A stretch of DNA of 64,000 bases from Winogradskyella flava (GCF_014243395.1 NZ_JACLCP010000001.1:310001-374000), one strand, 5' to 3'. Positions 1 to 5,729 are shown, counted from the first letter of the stretch. Made by a program: numbers and translations. The notes: generated from the letters alone by a model not told the origin.

Positions 1-2
1 AC

Positions 3-122
3 GACCTTGAAGATTTAAATGACGATTGGGATATTGTTAGCCATAATAGCGCAACATTGAGCCTCATGGATGTTAGTGGTGGCGATGGTAGTCCGGATAC
101 ATTAGTTTTTCAAAAAAATTAA
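3..122 (+). CDS. C-terminal end of a protein cut by the window edge
   Basis: Only the last 39 codons are present, open from the window edge to a TAA at 120-122. The residues are acidic and Ser/Gly-rich, ending in a short hydrophobic strand (TLVFQKN), as in the terminal beta-strand of a secreted or outer-membrane protein. No domain can be named from so little sequence. It lies on the same strand as the operon that follows, 160 bp upstream of it. Confidence 0.5.
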   Translation, partial: DLEDLNDDWDIVSHNSATLSLMDVSGGDGSPDTLVFQKN

Positions 123-282
123 ACCTGTCATTAAAAAAGGTATTACTAAATTATTTTTTATTAAGTTGAACGCAATACACCTTTGAGTAATAGTAGAAAA
201 TGACTTCGGAGCGTTTAGATATCTGAGGCCTTTTCTAATTAAATTAACTAACTTTAAATCACATTTATAAAAGAGCTCGCTC

Positions 283-669
283 ATGACAAAAAAAAAGATA
301 ATAATTTTTGCTGTAATATTAATTATTGCTGCAATATTTGGATACAACTACATTTATCAAGATCACAGGGATATTGAAACTGAAACGGCAGAATTTTCAA
401 TGCCCTCCTCTGAAATAGCAACACTGTTTTCTGAAGATATCACTTCAGCTGAACAAAAATTTTTAAATAAAACTATAGAGATCTCAGGGATAATATCAGA
501 AATAAATACTAATGACATCACCATAGACGATAAGGCTTTTTGTCAATTTTCAGATGTTATTACAACAGCTCTAGATAAAACCGATACAATAAAAATAAAA
601 GGACGCGTCATTGGCTACGATGACTTATTAGAACAAGTAAAACTAGATCAATGCACTATAATCAATTAA
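283..669 (+). CDS. OB-fold protein, tRNA_anti-like family
   Basis: A 128-residue protein with one N-terminal membrane segment (about residues 4-23) and a C-terminal domain of alternating strands containing a (I/V)xGxIxxI pattern and a final GRVIGYDD strand. This matches the OB-fold family called tRNA_anti-like, small anchored proteins of unknown role in flavobacteria; despite the name, tRNA binding is not established. It is first in a tight run: its stop is followed after 1 nt by the DUF5777 start, then a c-type cytochrome and a YceI protein. That context suggests an envelope or respiratory role rather than nucleic acid binding. Family assignment is from memory of the sequence pattern. Confidence 0.65.
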   Translation: MTKKKIIIFAVILIIAAIFGYNYIYQDHRDIETETAEFSMPSSEIATLFSEDITSAEQKFLNKTIEISGIISEINTNDITIDDKAFCQFSDVITTALDKTDTIKIKGRVIGYDDLLEQVKLDQCTIIN

Positions 670-670
670 C

Positions 671-1522
671 ATGAAACATTATTTTACATTTATATTATTT
701 TTGGTGACTATCTCATTAAATGCTCAAGACGATTTGTTGAGTGAGATAGATACAGATTCCGTAGGAGATCAATATGCAACAGCAGCTTTTAAAGGTTTAA
801 AAGTTGTGAATTTTGAATCTACAAAACTTGTTGCTAAAAAAGAACTCACACTAATTGTTGCCCATCGATTTGGTAGTATAGAGAACGGTTTTGATAGTTT
901 CTTTGGGCTCGATGATGCCGTAACTAGGATCAATTTTGTCTATGGTATTACTGATGCTATTAACGTTGGTGTGTCTCGTAGCTCATTTCAAAAGATATAT
1001 GAAGCTTCAGCAAAATACAGATTAGTTAGACAAAAAGACAATGGGTTTCCTTTTACTATTGTCGGCTACAACTCTATATTAATAAATTCATCTTTAGAAG
1101 AAGATAACCTGCCAAAGTTAGAATTTAGTGATCGTCTGGGATATACCGCGCAGTTATTGATATCTAGAAAAGTAAATTCTAATTTTTCTTTTGAGATCGC
1201 TCCAACATTTTTCCATGATAATTTTGTGTTTGTAGACGAGCAGCACAATTCGCAATACGCACTTGGCTTAGGTGGTAGACACAAGCTTAGTAAGCGTTGG
1301 TCTGTTAATGTGGACTATGGCTGGCATCTTAATAGAGCTGATAACTCTCCTTTTAAAAATCCACTCTCAATTGGTTTTGATTTAGAAACTGGAGGTCATG
1401 TATTCCAAATGCATTTTACCAATGCGCAAGCCATGAATACTAATGGTTTCATCGGACAAGCCACAGGAGATTGGGCAGATGGAGATATCTACTTTGGGTT
1501 TAATTTAAGTCGTGTGTTTTAA
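671..1522 (+). CDS. DUF5777 family outer-membrane beta-barrel protein
   Basis: 283 residues with a Sec signal peptide ending at NAQ (residue 19). The rest is amphipathic strands rich in aromatic and Gly residues, finishing with a C-terminal strand ending in Phe (FNLSRVF), typical of outer-membrane barrels. It resembles DUF5777, a Bacteroidota family commonly encoded next to cytochrome c and YceI genes. The ATG is 1 nt after the upstream stop and the next gene starts 10 nt downstream, so the genes are very likely co-transcribed. Transport substrate unknown. Confidence 0.7.
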   Translation: MKHYFTFILFLVTISLNAQDDLLSEIDTDSVGDQYATAAFKGLKVVNFESTKLVAKKELTLIVAHRFGSIENGFDSFFGLDDAVTRINFVYGITDAINVGVSRSSFQKIYEASAKYRLVRQKDNGFPFTIVGYNSILINSSLEEDNLPKLEFSDRLGYTAQLLISRKVNSNFSFEIAPTFFHDNFVFVDEQHNSQYALGLGGRHKLSKRWSVNVDYGWHLNRADNSPFKNPLSIGFDLETGGHVFQMHFTNAQAMNTNGFIGQATGDWADGDIYFGFNLSRVF

Positions 1523-1532
1523 AAAAATAATT

Positions 1533-1892
1533 ATGAAATCAAAATATCCAATACTCATACTATTTGTAACATTGTTTTTTAGCTGTTCTTATAATAGTGA
1601 AGACGATCTATCTGAAGAAATTATAATTGATGATTTTGTTACTTATGACGCTAATATTAAATCAATTATAGACAATAATTGCATAAACTGTCACAACAAT
1701 CCTCCAGTCAATGGCGCTCCAATGCCATTAATCACTTTTGATAATGTTAAGCAGGCTGTCGAAAACAGAAACTTAATAGGTCGTATTTCAGCTACAGATG
1801 GATCAGTTATGCCTGCTGGAGGACCAAGATTACCGCAAAATTTAATTGACCTTGTTATTCAATGGGAACAAGAAGGTTTATTGGAAAATTAA
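1533..1892 (+). CDS. c-type cytochrome lipoprotein
   Basis: 119 residues from the ATG at 1533. An upstream in-frame ATG at 1512 overlaps the previous gene and would spoil the signal peptide, so the shorter start is preferred. The lipobox FFSC puts the lipidated Cys at residue 18. A single haem-binding motif CINCH lies at residues 50-54, and Met93 in SVMPAGGP is the probable sixth ligand. The size and the pattern around them fit single-haem cytochromes of the planctomycete-cytochrome type. It probably carries electrons at the outer or inner membrane face for a partner encoded elsewhere. Confidence 0.75.
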   Translation: MKSKYPILILFVTLFFSCSYNSEDDLSEEIIIDDFVTYDANIKSIIDNNCINCHNNPPVNGAPMPLITFDNVKQAVENRNLIGRISATDGSVMPAGGPRLPQNLIDLVIQWEQEGLLEN

Positions 1893-1963
1893 CCCATGAC
1901 GGACATATGGCATAATAAATGCTTCCCTAATGATATTAACTAAATTTAGATAAAAATTATACC

Positions 1964-2512
1964 ATGAAAAAAATCACATTTATAGCACTATTCTGTGTAA
2001 GCTTAAGTGCTATCGGACAAAGCAAATACCTAACTAAAACCGGTTCATTAGATTTTGAAGCTTCAGTACCATCTTTTGAAGAGGTCGCTGCCAAAAACAA
2101 CTCAGTAACAGCAATCTTAAACACAGAAAATGGTGAATTCGCAGCATTGGCTTTGGTAAAGGCTTTTCGTTTTAAAAATGCATTGATGGAAGAGCATTTT
2201 AATGAAAATTATGCCGAATCTGATAAACATCCCAAAGCCACTTTTAAAGGTAAAATAAACGGTTTTAAGTTTGATAATTTAAGTGCGTCAGAGGGTTCTA
2301 CATCTGTTAATGGATCATTGACATTTCATGGTGTAACAAAAGAACTAAAAGATATTTCAATGACGATAAAGCTTGCAGACGGTAAAATTGTTTTATCAGG
2401 TAGTTTTAAAGTGCTAGTCTCAGATTTTGAAATTGAGATTCCAAAGATAGTTGCCAATAAATTATCTGACGAGGTCGATATAGATTTTAATTTTGAGCTA
2501 GCCAAAAAGTAA
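1964..2512 (+). CDS. YceI family periplasmic protein
   Basis: 182 residues with a signal peptide cleaved near IGQ (residue 19). The body shows YceI features: a conserved F-(R/K)-N-A-L-M-x-E-H-F segment, a KHPKATFKG segment, and a late LTFHGVTKE turn. YceI proteins are lipocalin-like and bind polyisoprenoid or amide-type lipids. A 71-nt gap separates it from the cytochrome gene, so it may be last in that operon or have its own promoter. A strong terminator follows 18 nt after the stop. Confidence 0.85.
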   Translation: MKKITFIALFCVSLSAIGQSKYLTKTGSLDFEASVPSFEEVAAKNNSVTAILNTENGEFAALALVKAFRFKNALMEEHFNENYAESDKHPKATFKGKINGFKFDNLSASEGSTSVNGSLTFHGVTKELKDISMTIKLADGKIVLSGSFKVLVSDFEIEIPKIVANKLSDEVDIDFNFELAKK

Positions 2513-2530
2513 TATGTCCCAGAACTAAAA

Positions 2531-2558
2531 GCGCAAGTGAATCACTTGCGCTTTTTTT
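2531..2558 (+). terminator. Intrinsic terminator after the YceI gene
   Basis: A 9-bp GC-rich stem (GCGCAAGTG / CACTTGCGC) with a 3-nt loop is followed by seven T. Four A residues precede the stem, so it may also stop minus-strand transcription coming from the slipin gene, which ends at 2567. Confidence 0.9.
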
Positions 2559-2566
2559 ACACCCAC

Positions 2567-3664
2567 TTATTTTACGGAGAAAATCTCCCTTAATTGTGCT
2601 ACCATATTTCCATTACCAGAAACTGTGATTTCGCCAATTTTATCAGCGATTTTCTCAACATATTCCATCTCCTTTAGCTTGTACAGCATGTCATTCTCTT
2701 CCATCAACTTTGCCGTATTTAGCAAGCTACGCGTAGAAGCTGTTTCTTCACGTCTCATAATAACATTAGCTTGTGCTTTCTTTTGTGCAACTAAAACTTG
2801 GTTCATAATATCCTTCATTTCACCGGTTAAAATTACATCTCTAATACCGCAGTTTAAAACGGTTACGCCTAGTTTAGAGGCACCTGCTTTTACGTCTTCA
2901 AATACAGCTTCTGCAATATTTTCTTTACGTTCTAGCAATTCATCTAAAGTGTAGGCGCCAACATAAGTACGCAAAACTAATTGCATAGTAATGTATAATT
3001 GCTTTTCGTAATCTTTGTTATCTAAAAGTGCTTTTTCTACATCTGTAACTTTGTACTGTGTGTAAAAGTTAATACGGATGGCCGCTTTATCTTTAGTTAA
3101 CAATTCTTGTCCTGCAATTTCTAATTGGAGCTGACGTAAATCCACTTTAGCAATTTTAACAGTAGTATCATTTCTCCAGAAACGATAAGTACCACCTTCT
3201 AGAGTTTTTGTATATACATCATCTACTAAAAGCACCGCTTTCTCGTAAGCTGCTACTTCAAACGTTCTAATGTATTTACTAACTTCTAATTTGCTGAATA
3301 ATGATTTGTCTAAGCTTTCTGTAATGTAGATTTTGCTTAAATCTACACGTACGTACTCACGCTCAATCAAACCTTTCCAGTATGCATAGCGACCAGAAGT
3401 TAAAACAGATTTAAAGTTGCCTTTTTCGTAAAGTAAAACCAATTCTCCGTCCTTTACCTCGATAACGTCTAGCATGTTAGCCAAAACCTCATCTTTTAAT
3501 AAGATTTCTAATGCTAGTGGTGCTATGAAAATAGTACTTAAATCATACGTTAATACACGTTGATTTAAACCTAACCAGTGTACTCCTTGAGTAATTACCT
3601 TAACGTAATCACCTCTTTTGAATACTAAACCTACTTTTCCTACATTAATTCTTACTCGTAACAT
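2567..3664 (-). CDS. Slipin-like SPFH/band-7 protein with N-terminal triple repeat
   Basis: 365 residues. The C-terminal half (about 178-345) is an SPFH/band-7 domain: TKDKAAIRINFYTQYKVTD, then a long region LVLRTYVGAYTLDELLERKE, and a charged coiled-coil tail with MRREETASTR as in slipins. The N-terminal half has no membrane segment, unlike usual slipins. Instead it holds three copies of a beta unit at about residues 10-46, 72-113 and 140-177, each of the form V-(L/F)-x(4)-GxY/F-x-W followed by DL(S/R)xI(F/Y). It is the last gene of the tRNA-like array locus. SPFH proteins form large ring or cage assemblies; its partner here is unknown. Confidence 0.8.
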   Translation of the reverse strand: MLRVRINVGKVGLVFKRGDYVKVITQGVHWLGLNQRVLTYDLSTIFIAPLALEILLKDEVLANMLDVIEVKDGELVLLYEKGNFKSVLTSGRYAYWKGLIEREYVRVDLSKIYITESLDKSLFSKLEVSKYIRTFEVAAYEKAVLLVDDVYTKTLEGGTYRFWRNDTTVKIAKVDLRQLQLEIAGQELLTKDKAAIRINFYTQYKVTDVEKALLDNKDYEKQLYITMQLVLRTYVGAYTLDELLERKENIAEAVFEDVKAGASKLGVTVLNCGIRDVILTGEMKDIMNQVLVAQKKAQANVIMRREETASTRSLLNTAKLMEENDMLYKLKEMEYVEKIADKIGEITVSGNGNMVAQLREIFSVK

Positions 3665-3812
3665 TATTTTTGTTTTTAAAATTAAACATTAGTGTTTGCC
3701 AACTAAGGCGATTTGGTAATACTTGTAACGGACGGATTACCAGCTTCAAAATGGTGTTGACGAGTTCAGCACTATTTAAAGTTTATCTTTATTTCTATTC
3801 CTATTTTTAAGA

Positions 3813-4048
3813 AAATAGTAGATTGCAAATCATCTCTTCCAAACGGAATTACTCATAGTAATATCAGTCATAATCAGTACAATGAAAGTCAGTCAAAAAA
3901 AGAAAACATCTCTATTTTATCTTTTTACTTTTAATCAAAGTAGTAACCACTTTTGAGATTACAAATCAGTAGTTCAAAGTATGTCTAAGATTGCTTTTTA
4001 TTGAACACTAATGAGTTACTATTAAAGCCAATTTACAATCTACTATTT
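3813..4048. repeat. 18-bp inverted repeat flanking about 200 bp
   Basis: AAATAGTAGATTGCAAAT at 3813-3830 is the reverse complement of 4031-4048 except for one position that becomes a G-U pair in the minus-strand RNA. The arms could close a 200-nt loop in the transcript or mark the ends of a small inserted element. There is no transposase. Confidence 0.7.
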
Positions 4049-4062
4049 CGTCATTTTTATTG

Positions 4063-4081
4063 AGCAGTTTGACGGACTGCT
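4063..4081 (-). ncRNA. Isolated anticodon-arm-like hairpin
   Basis: On the minus strand the stem AGCAGT/ACTGCT encloses a 7-nt loop CCGTCAA, laid out like a tRNA anticodon arm with GTC (Asp) at the anticodon positions but C instead of U at position 33. No matching D or T arm is recognisable nearby. It may be the eroded end of the array or coincidence. Confidence 0.3.
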
Positions 4082-4111
4082 TTTCTATCAGTTTTACAAG
4101 ATGATAAGCTT

Positions 4112-4183
4112 TGGTGGACATCCTTTGTCCTTGAGCTGCATTTTAAGTGCAGTGCAGTGCTCTGCCAATTGAGCTACTCATTC
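4112..4183 (-). tRNA. Degenerate tRNA-like unit, Leu(TAA)-type anticodon loop
   Basis: An intact D arm (GCTC / GAGC with a GG-containing loop) and a perfect anticodon arm (CTGCA, loop CTTAAAA, TGCAG; anticodon TAA). The 5' half of that stem, CTGCA, is directly duplicated just before the arm. The T arm is replaced by GGACA-AAGGA-TGTCC with no TTCGA loop, and no 3' acceptor strand pairs with its 5' end (AATGAG). It cannot fold as a normal cloverleaf. Confidence 0.5.
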
Positions 4184-4185
4184 TT

Positions 4186-4254
4186 AAATGAGATCGGATT
4201 CGAACCGACAACAACTACGCTTCTATTGTTCTAACCAGACTGAACTATCTCAGA
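4186..4254 (-). tRNA. Degenerate tRNA-like unit, anticodon not assignable
   Basis: A perfect D stem (GTTC / GAAC) and a canonical T arm (GTCGG, TTCGAAT, CCGAT). The acceptor pairs at five of seven positions (TCTGAGA with TCTCATT). Only 18 nt lie between the D and T arms, about four fewer than normal, and the stem CAAT/GTTG leaves a 9-nt loop lacking U33, so no anticodon can be read. Its 3' acceptor strand pairs better with the 5' end of the next unit (6 of 6). Confidence 0.5.
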
Positions 4255-4255
4255 T

Positions 4256-4365
4256 ACACTGAGAGTGGGAATCGAACCCACGACCTATAGAGTCGGTGAC
4301 TATTATTTGGTTAACAGTCAAACCTTCAAGTCTAGTTGAATATAAAGCGTCATACATCTCTGCAA
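4256..4365 (-). tRNA. Degenerate tRNA-like unit, Asn(GTT)-type anticodon loop
   Basis: The T arm is canonical (GTGGG, TTCGATT, CCCAC at 4265-4281). An anticodon-like arm at 4306-4322 has the loop CTGTTAA, identical to that of the canonical tRNA-Asn at 21.2 kb, on a stem with one mismatch. About 24 nt separate the two arms, like an enlarged variable region. The D arm and 5' acceptor are not clear, and the 5' boundary is approximate. Minus-strand sequence further upstream to about 4400 may hold another eroded unit. Confidence 0.45.
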
Positions 4366-4421
4366 CGAATTATACAATAGTGCTATACCGAAACACCCAA
4401 CAAGACCAGCTTGATATTTTA

Positions 4422-4446
4422 GCCTCGCTTAATATTTAAGCGAGGC
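4422..4446. repeat. Perfect 11-bp hairpin after the 103-aa gene
   Basis: GCCTCGCTTAA pairs with TTAAGCGAGGC around a TAT loop, 8 bp past the stop of the 103-aa gene. Neither strand has a U-run after it, so it is a poor terminator; an RNA processing or stabilising hairpin is more likely. A similar hairpin follows the TPR gene. Confidence 0.7.
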
Positions 4447-4454
4447 GGTTATAC

Positions 4455-4766
4455 TTATTTTCTCTGATGTAAAGCATCTCTTCTATCAATTTCAGCTAAG
4501 GGACTTCCCTTGAAAACATCAATATTCTTGAATCCGTTTTCAGAAATTATTAATGAATCTTTTTCCTTAACTGCACCTCTGCGTATATTGCCATAATCTC
4601 CTGTTAGCTTTTTCGTAACTGGATCGACATCGCCCCAAAGCTTATTAGGCTTTCCATTATCTATAGGTTCAACAAAATAGATAATACCCGTAACCTGAGA
4701 TTTAACAATAAATCGTCCACTATTTTCCGTTTTAAATAAAAACCTTTTTAAAATGTCATTTCTCAT
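4455..4766 (-). CDS. Orphan 103-aa protein embedded in the tRNA-like array
   Basis: 103 residues, basic (many Lys/Arg), with no signal peptide or membrane segment. I recognise no family. The pattern looks like a small beta-rich fold: GRFIVKSQVTGIIYFVEPI, a central GDVDPVTKKLTGDYG turn, then SLIISENGFKNIDVFKG. It starts at an ATG 23 nt after the tRNA-Phe-like unit and ends just before an 11-bp hairpin and the degenerate tRNA-likes. Being lodged between tRNA-like units on the same strand, it must be freed from the same precursor or start from an unseen promoter. RNA binding is possible given its charge and context, but this is guesswork. Confidence 0.65.
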   Translation of the reverse strand: MRNDILKRFLFKTENSGRFIVKSQVTGIIYFVEPIDNGKPNKLWGDVDPVTKKLTGDYGNIRRGAVKEKDSLIISENGFKNIDVFKGSPLAEIDRRDALHQRK

Positions 4767-4788
4767 AACTACTAAATTTAAATTTTAG

Positions 4789-4861
4789 TGGAACAGACAG
4801 GATTCGAACCTATATCGCCAGAGCTTCAATCTGGTGCATTGACCAACTTTGCTACTGTTCC
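4789..4861 (-). tRNA. tRNA-Phe(GAA)-like
   Basis: Perfect 7-bp acceptor (GGAACAG / CTGTTCC), anticodon arm CCAGA-TTGAAGC-TCTGG with anticodon GAA, canonical TTCGAAT T loop, 4-nt variable region, discriminator A, no encoded CCA. The D stem has one A-A mismatch. Position 37 is G rather than the A expected in bacterial tRNA-Phe. Confidence 0.8.
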
Positions 4862-4867
4862 GGTTTA

Positions 4868-4937
4868 AGTGTCTATCAAGATTCGAACTTGATCTTAGAG
4901 GATATACCTCTTGTGCGAGCCATTACACTATAGACAC
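4868..4937 (-). tRNA. tRNA-like with 5-nt anticodon loop
   Basis: Perfect acceptor (GTGTCTA / TAGACAC), good D arm and T arm (TCAAG, TTCGAAT, CTTGA). The anticodon stem AGAGG/CCTCT encloses only five nt (TATAT) if the usual 4-nt variable region is kept. Read instead as a 4-bp stem and 7-nt loop GTATATC, the anticodon would be ATA (Tyr), which bacteria do not normally use. Discriminator T. Total 70 nt, the shortest of the eleven well-preserved units. Confidence 0.7.
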
Positions 4938-4940
4938 CAG

Positions 4941-5011
4941 ATAACCTGATAGGATTCGAACCTATAATACAAGAATCAAAATCTTGAGTGTTACCATTAC
5001 ACCACAGGTTA
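4941..5011 (-). tRNA. tRNA-Gln(TTG)-like
   Basis: All four stems are perfect: acceptor TAACCTG/CAGGTTA, D stem GTGT/ACAC, anticodon stem CAAGA/TCTTG and T stem ATAGG/CCTAT. The loop TTTTGAT gives anticodon TTG. T loop TTCGAAT, discriminator T. It begins 3 nt after the 5' end of the neighbouring Arg unit's 3' side. Confidence 0.8.
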
Positions 5012-5017
5012 TTATTG

Positions 5018-5089
5018 TAAGCTCAATAGGGTTCGAACCTATACCCCAAAGTCCGTAACTTTGAATGCTATCCACTACACCATGAGCTT
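5018..5089 (-). tRNA. tRNA-Arg(ACG)-like
   Basis: Acceptor AAGCTCA/TGAGCTT, anticodon stem CAAAG/CTTTG and T stem ATAGG/CCTAT are perfect. The loop TTACGGA gives anticodon ACG, which is read as ICG if TadA edits it. Discriminator A. The D stem uses two G-T pairs. Confidence 0.8.
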
Positions 5090-5094
5090 ATTTG

Positions 5095-5168
5095 TACTTC
5101 GCCTTTGATTCGAACCAAGAAGTCACACGGCTTAAACGTGTTGCCTTTTCCAGTTTGGCCAGCGAAGC
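5095..5168 (-). tRNA. tRNA-Leu(TAA)-like with short variable arm
   Basis: Acceptor GCTTCGC/GCGAAGT, 3-bp D stem, perfect anticodon stem ACACG/CGTGT with loop TTTAAGC (anticodon TAA) and a T arm with one G-A mismatch. The variable region is only 5 nt, whereas genuine bacterial tRNA-Leu has a long class II arm. Position 37 is G. Discriminator A, as expected for Leu. Confidence 0.7.
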
Positions 5169-5173
5169 ATTAG

Positions 5174-5246
5174 TACAGGAAGAGAGATTCGAACTCCCAG
5201 TCTCTCGATTCTAAGCCGAGTGCGTTTACCGTTTCGCCATTCCTGC
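5174..5246 (-). tRNA. tRNA-Leu(TAG)-like with short variable arm
   Basis: Acceptor GCAGGAA/TTCCTGT, anticodon stem CTCGG/TCGAG with loop CTTAGAA (anticodon TAG), T arm GGGAG-TTCGAAT-CTCTC. The variable region is 5 nt, not the long arm normal for Leu. The D arm (TGGCGA...ACGC) looks like that of a tRNA-Leu, with one A-A mismatch. Discriminator A. Confidence 0.75.
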
Positions 5247-5252
5247 AATTTG

Positions 5253-5375
5253 TTGAGGTATTAGGAATTATTCATGGATATTCATTTTACTTTTTTGTAT
5301 TCATGAATGCTTCGCATTTGAACCTAAATCGCCCGAGTTAAAAGCTCGGTGCTTTAACAATTAAGCTATACCTCA
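5253..5375 (-). tRNA. tRNA-Lys(TTT)-like with 50-nt insertion in the T arm
   Basis: Acceptor TGAGGTA/TACCTCA is perfect across 123 nt. D stem GCTT/AAGC and anticodon arm CCGAG-CTTTTAA-CTCGG (anticodon TTT) are also perfect. The T arm begins TTAGG-TTCAAAT, but the closing CCTAA comes only after a 50-nt insertion (5266-5315). The insertion contains a small hairpin (AATGC-GAA-GCATT) and an ATTCATG/CATGAAT pair. Removing it restores a normal 73-nt tRNA. Discriminator A. Confidence 0.75.
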
Positions 5376-5380
5376 ATTTG

Positions 5381-5453
5381 TACTCTATAAGGGAATCGAA
5401 CCCTTGTCTTCCGATAGAAAGTCGGATGCACTAAACCACTATGCTAATAGAGC
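5381..5453 (-). tRNA. tRNA-Glu(TTC)-like
   Basis: Acceptor GCTCTAT/ATAGAGT (one G-T pair), D stem GCAT/GTGC, perfect anticodon arm TCCGA-CTTTCTA-TCGGA (anticodon TTC), perfect T stem AAGGG/CCCTT with loop TTCGATT. Discriminator A, whereas bacterial tRNA-Glu usually has G. 73 nt, no encoded CCA. Confidence 0.8.
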
Positions 5454-5459
5454 ATTAAG

Positions 5460-5547
5460 CGGAGAGCAAAGGAATCGAACCTTAATTACCAAAATGGTAA
5501 ACTTACTTAGCAGGTAAGCGCAACTAACCAGTATTTGCCTACTCTCC
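5460..5547 (-). tRNA. tRNA-Ser(GCT)-like
   Basis: 88 nt with a genuine long variable arm (TTACC/GGTAA stem). Acceptor GGAGAGT/GCTCTCC, D stem GCAA/TTGC and anticodon stem CTTAC/GTAAG are well paired; the loop CTGCTAA gives anticodon GCT. T loop TTCGATT, discriminator G as in bacterial Ser tRNAs. One T-T mismatch in the T stem. Confidence 0.8.
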
Positions 5548-5553
5548 GTTTTG

Positions 5554-5640
5554 CGGAAGAAGTGGGAGTTGAACCCACACGAGTCGTTATCTCCTAACAG
5601 TTTTCAAGACTGCGGCCACCACCAATTGGCTTGCTCTTCC
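5554..5640 (-). tRNA. tRNA-Ser(TGA)-like
   Basis: 87 nt with a long variable arm. Acceptor GGAAGAG/TTCTTCC, anticodon stem GCAGT/ACTGT with loop CTTGAAA (anticodon TGA), T stem GTGGG/CCCAC. The T loop is TTCAACT instead of TTCGANN, and the D stem has an A-C mismatch. Discriminator G fits Ser. Confidence 0.8.
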
Positions 5641-5648
5641 ATTTTTTG

Positions 5649-5721
5649 CAGTACCGACGAGATTCGAACTCGCAACCTCTCGGGAGACAACCGAGCACTC
5701 TAACCATTGAGCTACAATATC
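5649..5721 (-). tRNA. tRNA-Asp(GTC)-like with weak acceptor stem
   Basis: First unit after the TPR gene. Perfect anticodon arm CTCGG-TTGTCTC-CCGAG (anticodon GTC), good D arm with GG in the loop, T arm GCGAG-TTCGAAT-CTCGT. The acceptor (GATATTG / CGGTACT) has an A-C mismatch and three G-T pairs, far weaker than a normal tRNA. Discriminator G, as expected for Asp. Confidence 0.75.
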
Positions 5722-5729
5722 TTTTGTGT

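Larger units (their letters stand above)
3665..4111 (-). other. Long untranslated region upstream of the slipin gene
   Basis: 447 bp with no credible reading frame. It contains an 18-bp inverted repeat (3813-3830 with 4031-4048), a tRNA-anticodon-arm-like hairpin (4063-4081, 5-6 bp stem, 7-nt loop) and a GGTAAT/ATTACC hairpin at about 3714-3741. I saw no convincing -7 box directly before the slipin start, so this is likely a structured spacer RNA or eroded tRNA-like units. Confidence 0.5.

Noticed and set aside
1066..1284. Antisense reading frame inside the DUF5777 gene
   Set aside because: Shadow of a real gene with no promoter or start context; same for other antisense frames inside long genes.
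3813..4048. Insertion sequence bounded by 18-bp terminal inverted repeats
   Set aside because: No transposase frame, no target duplication visible at the ends, and the span is only 236 bp; kept as an inverted repeat of unknown nature.
4422..4446. Hairpin as an intrinsic terminator
   Set aside because: Neither strand has a T-run after it; listed as a repeat or processing hairpin instead.
4112..5721. tRNA-like array as part of a prophage or phage remnant
   Set aside because: No integrase, capsid, terminase, lysis gene or att-like repeat in the window; flanking genes are ordinary chromosomal genes.
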